The position numbers and the translations under genes were made by a program. Below, in pieces: positions 11,150-23,352 of a stretch of DNA of 64,000 nucleotides. The DNA is from Chiridota heheva. Taxonomy: Eukaryota; Echinodermata; Holothuroidea; Apodida; Chiridotidae. Position 1 is the first letter of the stretch. Every line of letters begins with the position of its first letter. The stretch covers positions 1 through 64,000 of the forward strand of contig JAIGNY010000191.1 of NCBI GenBank assembly GCA_020152595.1, in the 5' to 3' direction. The notes below the pieces were generated by a model, which was not told the origin of the DNA, searched no databases, and saw nothing but the letters and a program-made list of their open reading frames with translations.

Positions 11150-12090
11150 GCTTGACCTTATGCAAGCCCCTGGACACCACGCCGACAAGTCCAGCGCTTT
11201 GCATATGGTGTATTATAACTCTCTTTGACATGAATTTTGACTTGTATAATACACCTTACTATGCGTTGTGACATACTACTTTTCTTCCCTTGAAATATCA
11301 ATTTTATGAGAGATTCCAGGGGTTTCGCCCCTGGACCCCACCAGGGGCACAACAAATCCAGGGCTTTGCGCTTTCTACATGGTGTATTATAGCTCTCTTT
11401 GACATGTATAATACACCTTTTTACTATGAGTTGTGACATACTTTTATGCCCTTAAATTGTCTATTTTGCGAGAACTTCCGGGGGCTTCGCTCACTGGTTC
11501 CCTACCGGGGCTTCGCTCCTGAACCTCACCAGGGGCCCTTAATTAGGGCCCTGGACCCCACGCCGCCAAATCGAGTTTACACCTCGAAGTTACCCGTTCG
11601 GTGTCACCAAAACTACGCCACTAAATATCGTGTCGGTTCTATTCTATCACTCCCCCCCCCCCTCCCCCACCAATATGAAATTTCTGGCTATGCTATTAGT
11701 GAGGATTCCAAAACTCTTGTTTGATTAGACATGGATACACCCCTTCAACAATAATAGTAGGGCTTATACGTGATTAATAAGCAAATGATTTACATGTATT
11801 CATACACCACGCATAATCTAATATTTCAAACTTTGCGTATTAATTCCTTAACATGATCACATATAGACGTGAAATGGATGGTCAATGCTGCTATCTGCCA
11901 GATCTCAGAGAATTAGAAAAGCACGTGTGAACTTGGCATCGCACCAATAAATCCATTCATTGACAACAAAGAATGCAGCGCGCGTGGGTGCGTCACGTAT
12001 GGCGTGTTATGATTGACAGAGAGTTTGTTTACTGTTCATTGCCGGTGAAAGTGACCTTGTGATTTGTGTGGCGAAAAGAAAATGTTACGA
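11150..12090. repeat. Dispersed repeat family R, copy 1
   Basis: Shared in pieces with 45455-46660. It includes two copies of GGTGTATTATA(A/G)CTCTCTTTGACATG (about 11208 and 11389), the word CTAAATATCGTGTCGGTTC with a C-run (11622-11665), the segment TTCCAAAACTCTTGTTTGA (11708), and a GTCACGTATGGCGTGTTATGATTG word (about 11990). The G/C-rich pieces (GGGGCTTCGCTCCTG, CCACCAGGGGC) keep frames open on both strands, but I see no gene. Confidence 0.6.
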
Positions 12091-12702
12091 TATGAACAAC
12101 CCACGTGATTACTATATGAGATAGCGTGTGTACTTTGAGCGATATCTTTGTGCCAGTTGATGATTTATTAATAATTTCTTAGGAATGCAGAGACCAGACA
12201 GTAAAAATTGGTGAAGCTTTTTCTTCATTGAGTGCTTAAGGAACGGGCTGAACAGCTGAAATAATCAATAACCTCTCTTTTCCCCCCAACCCCCTCCCTT
12301 TCCCTTCCTTTCCTAGAAATTTGGGTGTTGTCAGAAAACTATAGAAATGTTTGCATTATCACAACAAGCATGCCCTGATACGATTCTCAAAAAATGATTT
12401 ATATTGTGATTCTATTAATATTTCAGATTAGGTCAGTGACGATGGCTATTTTAATCTGTTGCATGAATGAATATGTAATATAAAGGCCTTTTTTTGTATA
12501 ATTTCACTTGATAGTATGAACTTAGTTTAGTTTTGAAATACTGTATACAACCGTTAAAGGATGATAACATTAAATCAAAGTCACAACACCTATTGTCTAA
12601 ATTTAGCCTCCCCAATATTTGCATTTTGTACTTAAAAAAGGAACACTGAGATTTTCATTGTTGATGGAATGTTTCTGTTTGTTGTCCTTTCTCATCGATC
12701 AG
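12091..12702. other. Intron, 3' part; nothing else seen
   Basis: AT-rich sequence leading to the acceptor before 12703, with one C/T-rich run near 12280-12315. Confidence 0.4.
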
Positions 12703-12791
12703 GTTTAACTGGTGCAAAAATATTCCAGATATTGTCCGAGAAAGCAATGCTACCCTACGAGGATTATTGCGCTCCAGGCAAGACGTAAAAG
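12703..12791 (+). CDS. Small internal exon continuing the leucine-rich protein
   Basis: An 89-base candidate exon between an acceptor (catcgatcag, AG at 12701-12702) and a donor (gtatgt at 12792). The exon at 4528-4805 ends with two bases of a codon. The first G here completes it as GAG, and the frame then reads FNWCKNIPDIVRESNATLRG and LLRSRQDVK without a stop. The pattern L-x-x-I/L with N/C positions matches the end of a leucine-rich repeat. The matched phase and both splice sites support it, but no protein comparison could be made. It ends in phase 1. Confidence 0.5.
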
Positions 12792-13805
12792 GTATGTCAT
12801 CAATTTGATCTCTCATTGGAGGAATTTTTGTTAATCATAAAGCGTCTCTTACTTTCCAAAGCAATTGTTTTTTTGTTTTGTTTTCATTTCAAGTGGTTCC
12901 CCTATATTACAGCTATTCTGATTGCTGTTCATGGTACCCATCAAAGCATATATGCACGAGTGTGATTTATTGCAGAGAATGGTAGGCATATACGGCATAT
13001 ACGGCATATGTTTGAAGCGTCCAAACATTAATTGCTGAAATAGTGCAAACAATTGAGAAAAACCAATGCAAGCATCTTCCCCACCTGGTATTTATGCAAT
13101 GCAAAGGTGAAAGATATTATACAACAATTTCAAATGAAAGTGTATCATATAGAGATATACTGAAACAATTAAAAAAAAATAAGTTTTCTTTATAAATGTC
13201 AAAATTAGAACATGAATTATTTGATATATAATTTGTCATCAGAGATCATCATACGTGCTGTTTGGTATTTGTTTTTGTTCGGCGTGCCGGAATAGGAGGG
13301 GGGGGGACTTCCTCAAGGTGACTAGGTTACTACTAGTGTCACCACGGTGAAATACTTAACAGTAATGTCACTGTGAAATACTCAACAGCTTTTCGTGACA
13401 TTGACATCGCCATTTAGTAATATTTCTCATAATGCTTTGCTATAGTGATAACCATTCATTGCTCTTATGACTAAATATTGTCCACTCTGTTTTATATTTT
13501 CACCGCGCCATTTTTTAAATATGAAGGAAAATCAGTAAAAAAAACTAGGCCTCTTAGCACGAGCAGACAAAACAGTCATTTTAAAAATTCAAATATTTGT
13601 AACAGCATAATTTTGTCGTTGAGATGGCAGATTCTAAGGAATAAAACAACAAATCGCAATATCTTTCAATCTATGACAAATTGGTCTCTCATTTAATCTT
13701 TCTGCATGTTCTGTATACATTTGTATCACAAAATATGAATAACACGGCTGCAGGATTTCTATAAGCTCAGGTATTTTACAGGTTCCTTAAAATAGGACCT
13801 CTTAC
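12792..13805. other. Non-coding stretch
   Basis: It contains a short GGCATATAC triplication (12980-13008), a G-run (13297-13307), and a small repeated word near 13330-13390 (GTCAC..GGTGAAATACT / GTCACTGTGAAATACTCAACAG). I see no gene. Confidence 0.4.
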
Positions 13806-14316
13806 CAGTCCGGCCCATGTTCCCGATCGGGAGATCTCCTCATTAGGAGATCGAGATATCATGCGCAGTGACCATATTCTAAACTTAGCCTGTAGCTATT
13901 AAGTTCAGTTGTTATGTTGTTTTTTTGCTTTCAAATTTTGTTTTTAAAGTTGCATACTTTAAATGATATTGAAATTAATATTTATGAAACTTAAACATTG
14001 AGCTTTTGCTGGCGACTAAAATTTTAAAATCTGCTTTAAGAAACTATTTAAATGAATTTTTACAGATTAGTTTAAAATTCTCTGGTGAAAGGCAAATTTG
14101 CGCTGGTGAAAATGGAGAAAATTAATTTCTTCTCCTGTTGCACAAATAGAATTTGAATATTTTGCATGCATTTTCATACCTTTGGTTTAAACCTTTTTTT
14201 TTTTACCATTATGCATTTCTTGAAAGAGATTTGAATTTGGAAAGATGCATTGTGGCTTATAATAACACAACATTTCTGATTGGGGTATTCCCCAATCGGG
14301 ATCGTGGACCGGACTG
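13806..14316 (+). mobile_element. TIR element (MITE-like), copy 2
   Basis: The left end is CAGTCCGGCCCATGTTCCCG followed by ATCGGG. The right end, inverted, is CAGTCCGGTCCACGATCCCG followed by ATTGGGG. The interior is A/T-rich without a gene. It is the oppositely oriented relative of the element at 178-798: both share the ATGCATTGTGG word inside the same end. Confidence 0.55.
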
Positions 14317-14875
14317 CTCACGGACTGCCTACGATAACTGCACTTATACCATGAGATATTTCATAAGTTATGGTATATGATACATCATGCCACGTGATCA
14401 GATTGTATTGATTGATTGGCTGGTGGTCAAAATACTTCAATGCTCTTTGGACTGTCTGACGTTGGCGCTGGCCGTGATCCCTTAAGTTCAAAACTCAATG
14501 TATATAAGCTGCTCACCTTTAAACAAGTATATGTGGGTATCTACTACTTTTTGCCTTTGGGCTAAAAAGGAGCCAACACCTACTTTGATCCCTAAGTGAA
14601 ATTTCTCTCATGAGTCATGGGAAACTATATCAAATCTTTCTTGTCAGATAACGTCACGAAAATTCCCCAAACTTCACCGTTTGGTAAAACATTGACTCCT
14701 AATGCTATGCTTTTATCACAGGTTGGAATGAGGAAGTAATTTCCATGTGGTCGTTCCTCCGACCAAGTGATGGTGTTTTGAGAGGGGAGGCAACCACTGC
14801 CCTCGTATATATGGTGGCTTTTTTTTTTCTTTTCCTGTATATGACTGAATCACTAATAGTCAGTTTTTGACCGAA
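14317..14875. other. Non-coding stretch
   Basis: No gene or clear repeat is seen. The segment CCACTGCC(CTC) near 14790 resembles a word at 15228, probably part of a dispersed repeat. Confidence 0.35.
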
Positions 14876-15075
14876 AATGATATTTTTTAGACAAAAACAA
14901 ATCTTAATTCAGTGGACCACAAATTTTCAAATTTGGACCACAATTCTTCAATTTTGTCCACGGTCTTTAGTTTTGTTGACCGAAAATCTGCAAGTTTCTA
15001 CCAAGCATCTGCAATTTTGGACCACAACTCTTCAACATTTGAAAAATAATATTCAACTTTGAATCAAAGTCTTCA
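14876..15075 (+). repeat. Degenerate short repeat, GACCACAA..CTTCAATTTT
   Basis: Roughly 20-base periodic words (TGGACCACAA, TTCTTCAATTTTG, GACCGAAAATCTGCAA) recur about eight times. A single extra match lies near 17480. The open frame across it reflects the periodicity. Confidence 0.5.
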
Positions 15076-15477
15076 ATTACAGATAGAGACGTAACCGGAA
15101 AACTGGAAGGTGGTGGGGGGGGGGGGAGGGGTGTTAGGAGCGACCGATCCTTCTCCTCCTTTTGGTACCAAAAAGAGAAGCTCCTTCACGCTCGATTAAA
15201 TGATCTTTATGGGGGAGCGATGGAAGCAACCGCTGCCTCCCCCATCCATTTGGTGCCAAAGAAATAAAAAGGAGAGAAAGAAAGTGAGGGGTGGGTGACT
15301 TCAAATCGGATGAAATACCACTTTAAGCAAACAATTTTTTCCCTCCTGATCATATGCAAATTGCTATAATTAACCTCTCATTTTGCTTGTCAGACCGTTG
15401 TGTGAAACATGCCGCAGCTTGTTCCACCAGTGCCACAATAAAATGAAATGACCAGCATATATGGAAAAATGGTGCCG
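15076..15477. other. Non-coding stretch with G-run
   Basis: A poly-G tract at 15113-15129 and C/T-rich words near 15150 and 15230 that resemble each other (GGAGCGA..). No gene is seen. Confidence 0.4.
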
Positions 15478-15975
15478 CCCACTGGTCCGAGGGCCCACTA
15501 GTCCGAAGGTTCAATAGCCCGAAAGAAAAGGACCACTAGTCCAAAGGCCCGATAGTCAAAAGATTCACTAGTCCAAAGGTGCAATATTCCGAAGGTGCAA
15601 TAGTCCGAAATAAAGGCCGATTAGTCCGAAGGTTTAATAGTCTGAAAGAAAAGGCCCATAGGTCCACTAGTCCAAAGGTCCAATAGTCCAGAGGTCTGAA
15701 GGTTCACTAGTCTGAAGGTCCACTAGTTCGAAGGTCTGAAGGTTCACTAGTCTGAAGGTTCACTAGTCCAAAGGTCCAATAGTCTGAAGGTCCAATAGTC
15801 CGAAGGTTAGGGTTAGGGCATACCTTCTGACTATTGAACCTTCGGACTAATGGGCCTTCGGACTACCGGGCCTTCTGATTACTGGACCTTCGGAGTAGTG
15901 AACCTTTGGACTAGTGGGCCTTCTCTTTCGGACTATTGAACCTTCGGACTATTGGGCCTTTGGACCAGTGGGCTG
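15478..15975. repeat. Fold-back repeat built from AGTCCGAAGG units
   Basis: The left part (15480-15805) is an array of short units such as CTAGTCCGAAGGTTCAATAG. The right part (15820-15970) consists of the same words in inverted orientation (CTATTGAACCTTCGGACTA). The outermost words CCCACTGGTCCGAGGGCCCA and TGGGCCTTTGGACCAGTGGG pair with each other. The whole could fold into a long hairpin. Two TTAGGG words sit at the turn (about 15807-15819). Confidence 0.85.
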
Positions 15976-16340
15976 ACACCGCAAAAAGCATGCGGGGCAA
16001 ATACTATAAAGTATCAACACATAATGAAAATTGTAGGCCTTATGGTTCGAGGTTCCTGTTTAACGTGTCATTTAGGAAAGGGTGAGACACTAAGATAAAT
16101 CAGACAGAAGTGAATGGTTTGATCAATGATCACATGTCAGTCTGTATTTTGTAAATAGTGGGGCTTGCAAGTTGTTTTCTTTTTCAAGTTAAAGAAATCA
16201 CTTTGGTCTCTGGTCAAAACAAGAAGTGGTAACGTAATTCCAGTGCACAATGGATTGATCTGCCCTAGGTTTTGCAAATGATGAATAAAACGAATTTCAT
16301 GGGCAATTTGCGGGAAAAATTGAATGAAAGGGACCTCAGT
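15976..16340. other. Non-coding stretch
   Basis: No gene or repeat is recognised. Confidence 0.4.
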
Positions 16341-17092
16341 TAGATCAAAGGGAAAAAGAATTTGGGTGAACTTCCCTCAGTTACAAGAACACAAAGATGG
16401 GTGAACTTCCTCAGTTTAGGTGAATACAAGATGGGTGAACTTCCCCCAGTTAGGTCAAAGGTGAATACAAGGGATGGGTGAACTTCCCTCAGTTAGATCA
16501 AAGGTGAATACATGAATACAAGAGATGGGTGAACTTCCCTCAGTTAGATCAAAGGTGAATACAAGGGATGGGTGAACTTCCCTCAGTTAGATCAAAGGTG
16601 AATACAAGAGATGGGTGAACTTCCCTCAGTTAGATCAAATGTGAATACAAGGGATGGGTGAACTTTCCTCAGTTAGATCAAAGGTGAATACAAGAGATGG
16701 GTGAACTTCCCTCAATTAGATTAGGTGAATCAAAAGGTGAACTTCCTTCATATCAAAGGTGAATACAAGATGGGTGAACTTCCCTCAGTTAGATCAAAGG
16801 TGAATACAAGAGATGGGTGAACTTCCTTCAGTTAGATCAAAGGTGAATACAAGGGATGGGTGAACTTCCCCAGTTAGATCAAAGGTGAATACAAGAGATG
16901 GGTGAACTTCCCTCAGTTAGATCAAAGGTGAATACAAGAGATGGGTGAACTTCCCTCAGTTAGATCAAAGGTGAATACAAGAAATGGGTGAACTTCCTTC
17001 AGTTAGATCAAAGGTGAATACAAAAAATGGGTGAACTTCCCTCAGTTAGATCAAAGGTGAATACAAAAAATGGGTGAACTTCCGTCAGATCA
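16341..17092 (+). repeat. 43-bp minisatellite, about 16 units
   Basis: The unit reads GGGTGAACTTCCCTCAGTTA followed by GATCAAAGGTGAATACAAGAGAT. Spacing between adjacent GGGTGAAC words is 43 bases (for example 16570 to 16613), with some shortened units near the left end and around 16710-16760. Confidence 0.9.
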
Positions 17093-17850
17093 AACTTGTC
17101 GAAAGTCCAAGCATTAAGGACCAGTTGGAAAAATTGCAACCGAATTTGTTCTCCTAGATACACGCAAGATTTCTAATTCAAATTTCTGTGAAACTGCATT
17201 AAAGGCCATATATCGTGAATACAATGTTGTGGCGTACAATTTATTCCAAAACGATACTGATTGGCCTGTCAATGTAAGTGCATACTGTACCATTGTGTTT
17301 CGACCAATCAAAACATAGGATTTGAATTTCATTTATCTCGTACGTAAGAGACTACAATTGGCTTTTAAATCACAAACTTTGAATTCAAGCTCAAAGAACG
17401 CAGACGACAGGATGTTATTTTCTTTCACTTTTATGTATACGTCTCTGATCTCGGACTGAAAACCTTCCATTTATGATCAAAACTCTTCAATATTTGACGC
17501 ACCCCAGATCCCCTTATTTCTGCCCCTGTCACACTTATGCTTTACGTACACACCTAATTCACAAATTGGCATGTGAGGCACTCTGCATAAACACTAGACC
17601 AAATTGATGCTTGACCTGTTACCTCTGGATGCTCAAAGCTGTACACGCCACTGCCCTTTGTCACGCCACTATTTCCACATTTATGTATGTTATATTATTG
17701 ATGACAAACATGTTTGTGAAACCCGTCATCAATCACGGGCTTAAGAACTGAAGAAGGTTCCGCTGGAGATGGGAGATGAACTGATAAATAAATTCCCGTT
17801 TATAAGCGGAAAATTGCACTGGTTAAGTTTCATTAAAATGCTGCTGCTAA
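17093..17850. other. Non-coding stretch
   Basis: No gene or repeat array is recognised. Confidence 0.4.
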
Positions 17851-17960
17851 TCAGGGTACTATTTCTTTCAACACTGTTCATTTTCCGGAAATTTTACTTC
17901 AATTTTTGGGACATGTTGCCAAATCTTCCGAAAATATCAATCTCCTTTAACTAAAAAGTT
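17851..17960. repeat. Short TTTTCGGGAAATTTT-type degenerate repeat
   Basis: A few units of the T-rich word (TTTTCCGGAAATTTTACTTC, AATCTTCCGAAAAT) related to the larger array at 19725-20045. Confidence 0.4.
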
Positions 17961-19584
17961 TGGTCAATTTTACCAAAACTTTCTTCCCAAGTTCTTTTCT
18001 TCTCATTTGTTGTCAAATAGTTCTCCCAATTCCCAACCGGGAAGAAAGCAGGCAATGAAGAAGGTGAAATCTGCTTCCTCTACCTCTATCTGATCTTTGG
18101 TTTGGTATGACTTGCGCCCCCACCCCCCTCTTACTCCTGATTTGAGCCTGGATGTGCCCCTGGGTGAATGTGTAAATTTTAACTTATATTTTGATACGTA
18201 TCACGTAATATTATATATGGTATTTTAAGTTATGTCCTTTTTTGTGGACAATATAAAAATCTTCTGAGCGGAGACTTAATGTTTTTCTTTTTAATTATTT
18301 TAATCTGCGCGATGGTGACAATATTTGTAGGTAAGAACAATACAATTTGAAACAATTGCACTTATTGTGGCTACTTTAGTCAAACACCAATACTTGCTGT
18401 TATGTTGATGTAGACATTCGAAATTGGAAAACGGCATTATGGGTAATGGTTGCGAAATATCTCCCGAGTGATATCCCGATTTAGAAACATGCACTAGACT
18501 GTTTGTTTTAATATAATGAATATGCATGAAGTATATCCATTGTTAGTTCTAAATGGATGTGCTACAGATAAAGCAACAATTATTGGTGCGTAAGTATCTT
18601 TAATTTATACATTCCGTCCTGTCAAACACAAAGAACGCACAGAGGGAGATTTACATGAAATAATTATGCACAATTCCTGAACTGTGCAGTATACCACAAA
18701 ACTGGGTTTGACCGGTGAAATTGATTAAAACTTTTGTCGAAATGTCTGAAATTCAAATCATTATATTTTTACAACTTTTCAATGTGATGCTGATATGCAT
18801 GATCCGCATATAAACCGCAGGGGTGTAGCAATGGAAGGCAATTCCTTTGACCCCTCTCCTCGAACCGGGAATTTCCCGAAAGTCAGAAAAAATTGCAAAA
18901 TAGAGACTCCGTTTGTTTTTAGCTAAACATCCCTTTAAGGAAATTGAGCTTAAGCGATGATGACTAACTTAAGAGCCAGGTTCTCGCCCGGATACGTTCA
19001 GATTTTTGAAGCGTTTATCATATCCTATGCGTTTTTTTATATTTTATATTTAGCTGTGTTCCTATGTTTGCCTTAAATAGATCGATGTGTTGATGCAATA
19101 ACAGTTCAAATTGTTGTGTAGTTTTAACGAATTCTGCATTCCAAAATTCACTAAAAATGTTACAAATACTCGGATTTTACTCGGCGCAATCCGAAGGAAT
19201 TTAGCTTATATAATAACATTGGCTCGGGAAATACCACTGAATATCTCCGATTGAAAGAAAACCATGTTTTCATTGGCTGGAGCATTAAAATACCGCCTGG
19301 CACATATGCTAATCGAGCTTGATATCTCGTTTACAGTGTGTAATGACTGAATGATATTGTGGTATACCTTTTGTAGTAGGTAGTTCGTTTGGGTTTAAAA
19401 ATCCATTAAAAGCTCAAGAATGGGTAAATTGCTTAAATATGTTATTTAAACCTTATAACGCGATTGAATCTCTGGCTGTAAAATCATTAATGTGTTAATA
19501 ACTCACTGATAAAAAAAAATAAAAAAACCCTTTGAAAATCAGCTCGAGTCCCTTGTCGCATTAGACGCATGACTTGGCTTGCAG
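17961..19584. other. Non-coding stretch
   Basis: AT-rich sequence with no gene or array that I can support. Words such as CCCGAGTGATATCCCG (18473) and CTCGGGAAATACC (19222) face each other weakly but do not make a convincing element. Confidence 0.4.
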
Positions 19585-19613
19585 CAATCTTATCCACAAT
19601 AACTTGCCTCAAA
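19585..19613. repeat. Short repeat shared with the right end of the Polinton-like element
   Basis: A 28-base word, CAATCTTATCCACAATAACT followed by TGCCTCAA, recurs at 59569-59596 with one extra T. It may be the end of a dispersed repeat. Confidence 0.45.
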
Positions 19614-19724
19614 AGAGGTTTTTTGTTTGCGTTTAGGCTATTACTGTAACTGATGCCCCCCCCTTTAAAGAAATTAATACTGGTGGTCCCACTCCCAAAA
19701 GGGACCTTTTTGGTAAATCTTGCT

Positions 19725-20045
19725 TTCTTTTTGGAAATTTTGCTTCATTTCCGGACAATTTTCTTCGATTCTCAGAACATTTTTGTGAAATTGTTTTTGA
19801 TTTTCGGGTAGTTTTCTTAAATTTTCGGGAATATTTTGGCCAATTTGTTGGTCATTTCCTTCAGTTCCAGACAATTTTCGGGAAATTTTCTTTTGGGTAC
19901 TAGTTTTTAATTTCCAGGATATTTTTTTTAATTATTGGTAAATTTTGTTCACTTTCGGGATTTTTTTTTTTGGGGTAATTTCTTTCATTTCCGGACAATT
20001 TTCTTCGATTCAAGGAACATTTTCTTCCATTTTCGGGAAAATCAC
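19725..20045. repeat. Degenerate TTTTCGGGAAATTTTCTTC repeat array
   Basis: About a dozen units of a ~20-base T-rich word (ATTTTCGGGAATATTTTGG, ATTTCCGGACAATTTTCTTC). The same word in either orientation appears at 17870-17950, 21870-21955, 27895-27955 and around 33605-33650. Confidence 0.6.
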
Positions 20046-21550
20046 CGTTATCTGTGCTGGGCATCTTAAAGGACTAGTTCAGGTCAAGTATATCCATCTT
20101 GTATTAAAAAGACTTCAATAGAAAATTTAAAAATCGTTTTAATTATATTTTGTTATAATGATTGCCACTTGGAAGTGTATTTGTGGGATGCAATTAGGCC
20201 TAGATGCTATTACTGATTAATTGTGATTCATTAATTGCGATAATTAATTATTTGCTCAGAATGGCTAATATATTAGCAATATAAAGAAAATATGCCATAG
20301 TTAATATCATGTCTTGTTGCAAGGATACAAAATATTTTGCTGTTGGTATGTCTTTTTCGGCATGATTTCTATTCTATTTCTAAGCAAACATTGCTCATCA
20401 AATTTGCATCATATGAGGCGTAGGCTTTTTCAGGCTTACTTGAAAAACAGTTTTCAAACGATATTAAAGCTCGCATACCCTGGGCAACTATAGAGTTCTG
20501 GGGCCCATAGGGATTTTGGCCTTGGCAGCGATGTCGGAACCACGGAGGCAAGTTAGAGGGCACCGCCCTGGCCCTAGAGTAAGGGACAGAAGGTGCCCTT
20601 TTGAAATTGTGTGGACGCGGGCAGGAGGTGCTCCGTTGAAAATTGTGGGTATACCAGTCTAAAAACTGGAGGCGCCCTTTTGAAACTTATTTGAAGTTAT
20701 CTTAGGTCATTTTTGAAGCTAGGACATAAATAGATATCCACTCACTCACAAATACTACATAATACATAGAGGTTGTCACATACATTTAGTATTCATTTGA
20801 CTCAATTAAAACATTATTTTACTAGGAGCACCGACACCGAGGGCCATGGTGGGAGGAGGCATGCCCCCAATAATTTTCTAAGCAGCAATTTTCAAAAGAA
20901 GCCTTTTACCTTGTTGCCCGATGGGTAATTGTCAACATTGGTCCTGGCTCCCCAATCTTTGAACCCATAGGCGGAATTTTCCTATCGAAAGTGTGGGAAA
21001 GTCAAGTGACAAGCGAAAACTGTTAACTGACAAGAGTGCCTCTTTTTTAAATGAAAAGTGCCCCTCAATTACTGTCAAAAAATGCACATGAACTTGATTT
21101 TGTCAGTGCTCTTTCCGCTTCCCTGAGTTCCTTCCGACACCTTTTTGGGTCTCATAACAAAGATATTGCAGTGTCATTGTTCAGGGCTAGACCCAGATCG
21201 ATTTTGCCCAGGGCCTGTAAGGTTTACCCACCCTTCAGGGCATTCCCAACCTTTTATTGCGCCACTGCTAATCAAACTTGTATTCCTCTCCTAACAACCC
21301 AATCTTATACCCACCCCCAAAACATCTATTGAGCTATTACATCATGTTCTAGCATCACAACGACATTAAAGCTCCCACTTGCATTTCCCCCAAATATAAA
21401 CATCAAACATGAACAACCCCAGCCTACTCGAATGAACAACCCACCAACAAAAAACAGGTTTGTAACCACCTCAAAATGAATGTTGAGCTACTACATCATT
21501 GATGTTCTAGTTTGGTAATCCTGATGAAAGCAATCAGTTTTAGTCAGTTG
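20046..21550. other. Non-coding stretch
   Basis: A mix of AT-rich sequence and G-rich words such as GGTGCCCTTTTGAAA. Related words occur at 22500-22700, suggesting decayed repeats. No gene is supported. Confidence 0.35.
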
Positions 21551-21799
21551 TTCGGCAGAAATCTTGGGCAAATAGATTACAAAATTGCGAAAACGGAATC
21601 CACGAAGTGGAAAGGTGCGTTCTGCTATGTGCATTACAAAGCCCTAAAACGGATACCAAAGAGGACCCTAAAGATTGCGGTGCTAGATACGGATGGTGAA
21701 ATTACACCACAACAATCAATGGTTAACAAGATGGAAGTTCTAATAAAGGAGAAAACTGAAACAATAACAGTCAAGCTATACAACGATGTGCGAAATTGA
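21551..21799 (+). CDS. Possible terminal exon, function unknown
   Basis: An open frame running from a possible acceptor (ttttagtcag, AG at 21549-21550) to a stop at 21797-21799. It reads LFGRNLGQIDYKIAKTESTK and continues through KWKGAFCYVHYKALKR and LKIAVLDTDGEITPQQSMVN to LYNDVRN. The mixed, charged composition is unlike the simple-repeat frames around it. I do not recognise the family. The entry phase would be 0, which does not match the exon at 12703-12791. It may belong to another gene, a transposon, or be a chance frame. Confidence 0.3.
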   Translation, partial: FGRNLGQIDYKIAKTESTKWKGAFCYVHYKALKRIPKRTLKIAVLDTDGEITPQQSMVNKMEVLIKEKTETITVKLYNDVRN

Positions 21800-22288
21800 G
21801 GGGGCTAGAGTTAAATGCACATGGATGCATGCAAATTGGTAGACTTCTAAAGGTTCGATCAAATTTGGATACATTTCGTGAAAATGTTCCAAAAATTAAA
21901 GGAAATTTTCCGAAAATTGAGGGATATTTCCCAATATGCCGCAAAATTTGGAGGAAACTGAAAATACCAGTGCAATTGTTCTCGCTAGTAAGCAGGGAGG
22001 TTGTTGCCTGTATGACCATTTCTACCCCCTACACTTAAGAACGTCTGAGTTTACACCATATAAGTTAGACAAATTAGTACAGTCCTCTTCGTGACGCCTT
22101 TCAATTGAGTTGTCGAGATCCGCATCAGTACCTCTAGTAGTCGAGTGGTACTGAATTAAGGGCTCTCGACAAGTGAAAATATATCCCCACGTGACTCAGT
22201 CCTTCATTTTTATTTATTTACCTTTTCTCGAGGTTTCGGTGGTTGCATGTTCGGAAATGTTCTCACATGTTTCCTCTCTCTCACACAG
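21800..22288. other. Non-coding stretch
   Basis: It begins with the inverted form of the TTTTCGGGAAATTTT repeat (about 21870-21955). After that I see nothing definite. Confidence 0.35.
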
Positions 22289-22344
22289 TGTACCGCGACG
22301 ACGGTCAGAACGTATGGACTCTTGACCGCACAACTTTTGGCTGG
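22289..22344 (+). CDS. Candidate 56-base exon, weak
   Basis: A very pyrimidine-rich tract (tttcctctctctcacacag, AG at 22287-22288) precedes it and gtaagt follows at 22345. Entered in the phase left by the 12703-12791 exon (phase 1), it reads VYRDDGQNVWTLDRTTFGW without a stop. Both splice sites are good and the phase fits, but a fit in phase has a one-in-three chance. No family is recognised. Confidence 0.3.
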
Positions 22345-22930
22345 GTAAGTTAGATATTTGCACTTGGTTGAAAAGGTCGTATCTCGTGCTCCACGGCTGT
22401 ATATCATGAATGATGTTGGCCTAAAGAACATATTCGAACGGTTTCTGTCATTGTCATAGGTGTAGGAACCGGAAAACATCCCCTTTCTACTTTTCCAATA
22501 AGTGACGAATGTGCCCCTTTTGAAAATGATAGGTTCCCCTAAATTACTGTAAAAGGTGCAAGAAGTGGTATATATGTGACTGTGTACCTTTTACAGAAAT
22601 ATTAAAAGTGCCCCTTTAAAAGGAAATGCCTCTAATTACCAACCCAATAGTACAAAACTGGTGACTTTTATCAGCCCCCATGGAAAGGTGCCCCTACACA
22701 TTCTGGGAAAACACGGAAGTCCACTTTTAGTTTAATTGATTGTTTTTTTATGGCTCAGGCTGGGCTTTATTCTTGAAATGCTCTTATATCTACAGACATT
22801 GTTTGGGATGAGGGACTAAAATGTTGAAATTGTATATGACTTGGAAAGTGCCCATATGACGTCATGCCTGCCGCCCTCACCATTTCCGAAAGCCTTCCAC
22901 ATCGATGTACATCATAAAATCAATGACTTT
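22345..22930. other. Non-coding stretch
   Basis: Repeated GTGCCCCTTTTGAAAA-like words (about 22510, 22600, 22685) mark a decayed short repeat also seen near 20600-20680 and 21040-21065. Confidence 0.4.
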
Positions 22931-22949
22931 AAAACATCAAACAAGTTTG

Positions 22950-23352
22950 TGAAGAGTTTAGTCGTATTAAAATCCTGCAGAACTTTCAACTAAAAACGAG
23001 AAATACGCACCAATGTAGGCCTACGTGCAGATGAGTTCAGTCATATTAAAATCCTGCAAAACTTTCAACTAAGAACGAGAAATACGCACCAATGTAGGCC
23101 TACGTGCAGATAGGTTCAGTCATATTAAAATCCTGCAGAACTTTCAACTAAGAGCGAGAAATGCGCACCAATGTAGGCCTACGTGCAGATGTGTTCAGTC
23201 ATATTAAAATCCTGCAGAACTTTCAAATAAGAACGAGAAATACGCATCATTGTAGGCCTACGTGCAGATGTGCTCAGTCATACTATAATCCTGCAAAATT
23301 TTCAAATAAGAACGAGAAATTCGCACCATTGTAGGCCTACGTGCAGATGTGT
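22950..23352 (+). repeat. 79-bp tandem repeat, five units
   Basis: The unit begins TCAGTCATATTAAAATCCTG and ends GTAGGCCTACGTGCAGATG. Neighbouring ATTAAAATCC words lie 79 bases apart (22966, 23045, 23124, 23203). The last unit is the most diverged. Confidence 0.9.

Noticed and set aside
15805..15822. Two TTAGGG words as an interstitial telomere
   Set aside because: Only two units, at the turn of a fold-back made of similar G-rich words.
18430..19280. Possible TIR element with CCCGAG words facing each other
   Set aside because: The match is about ten bases with mismatches on either side, too weak to call.
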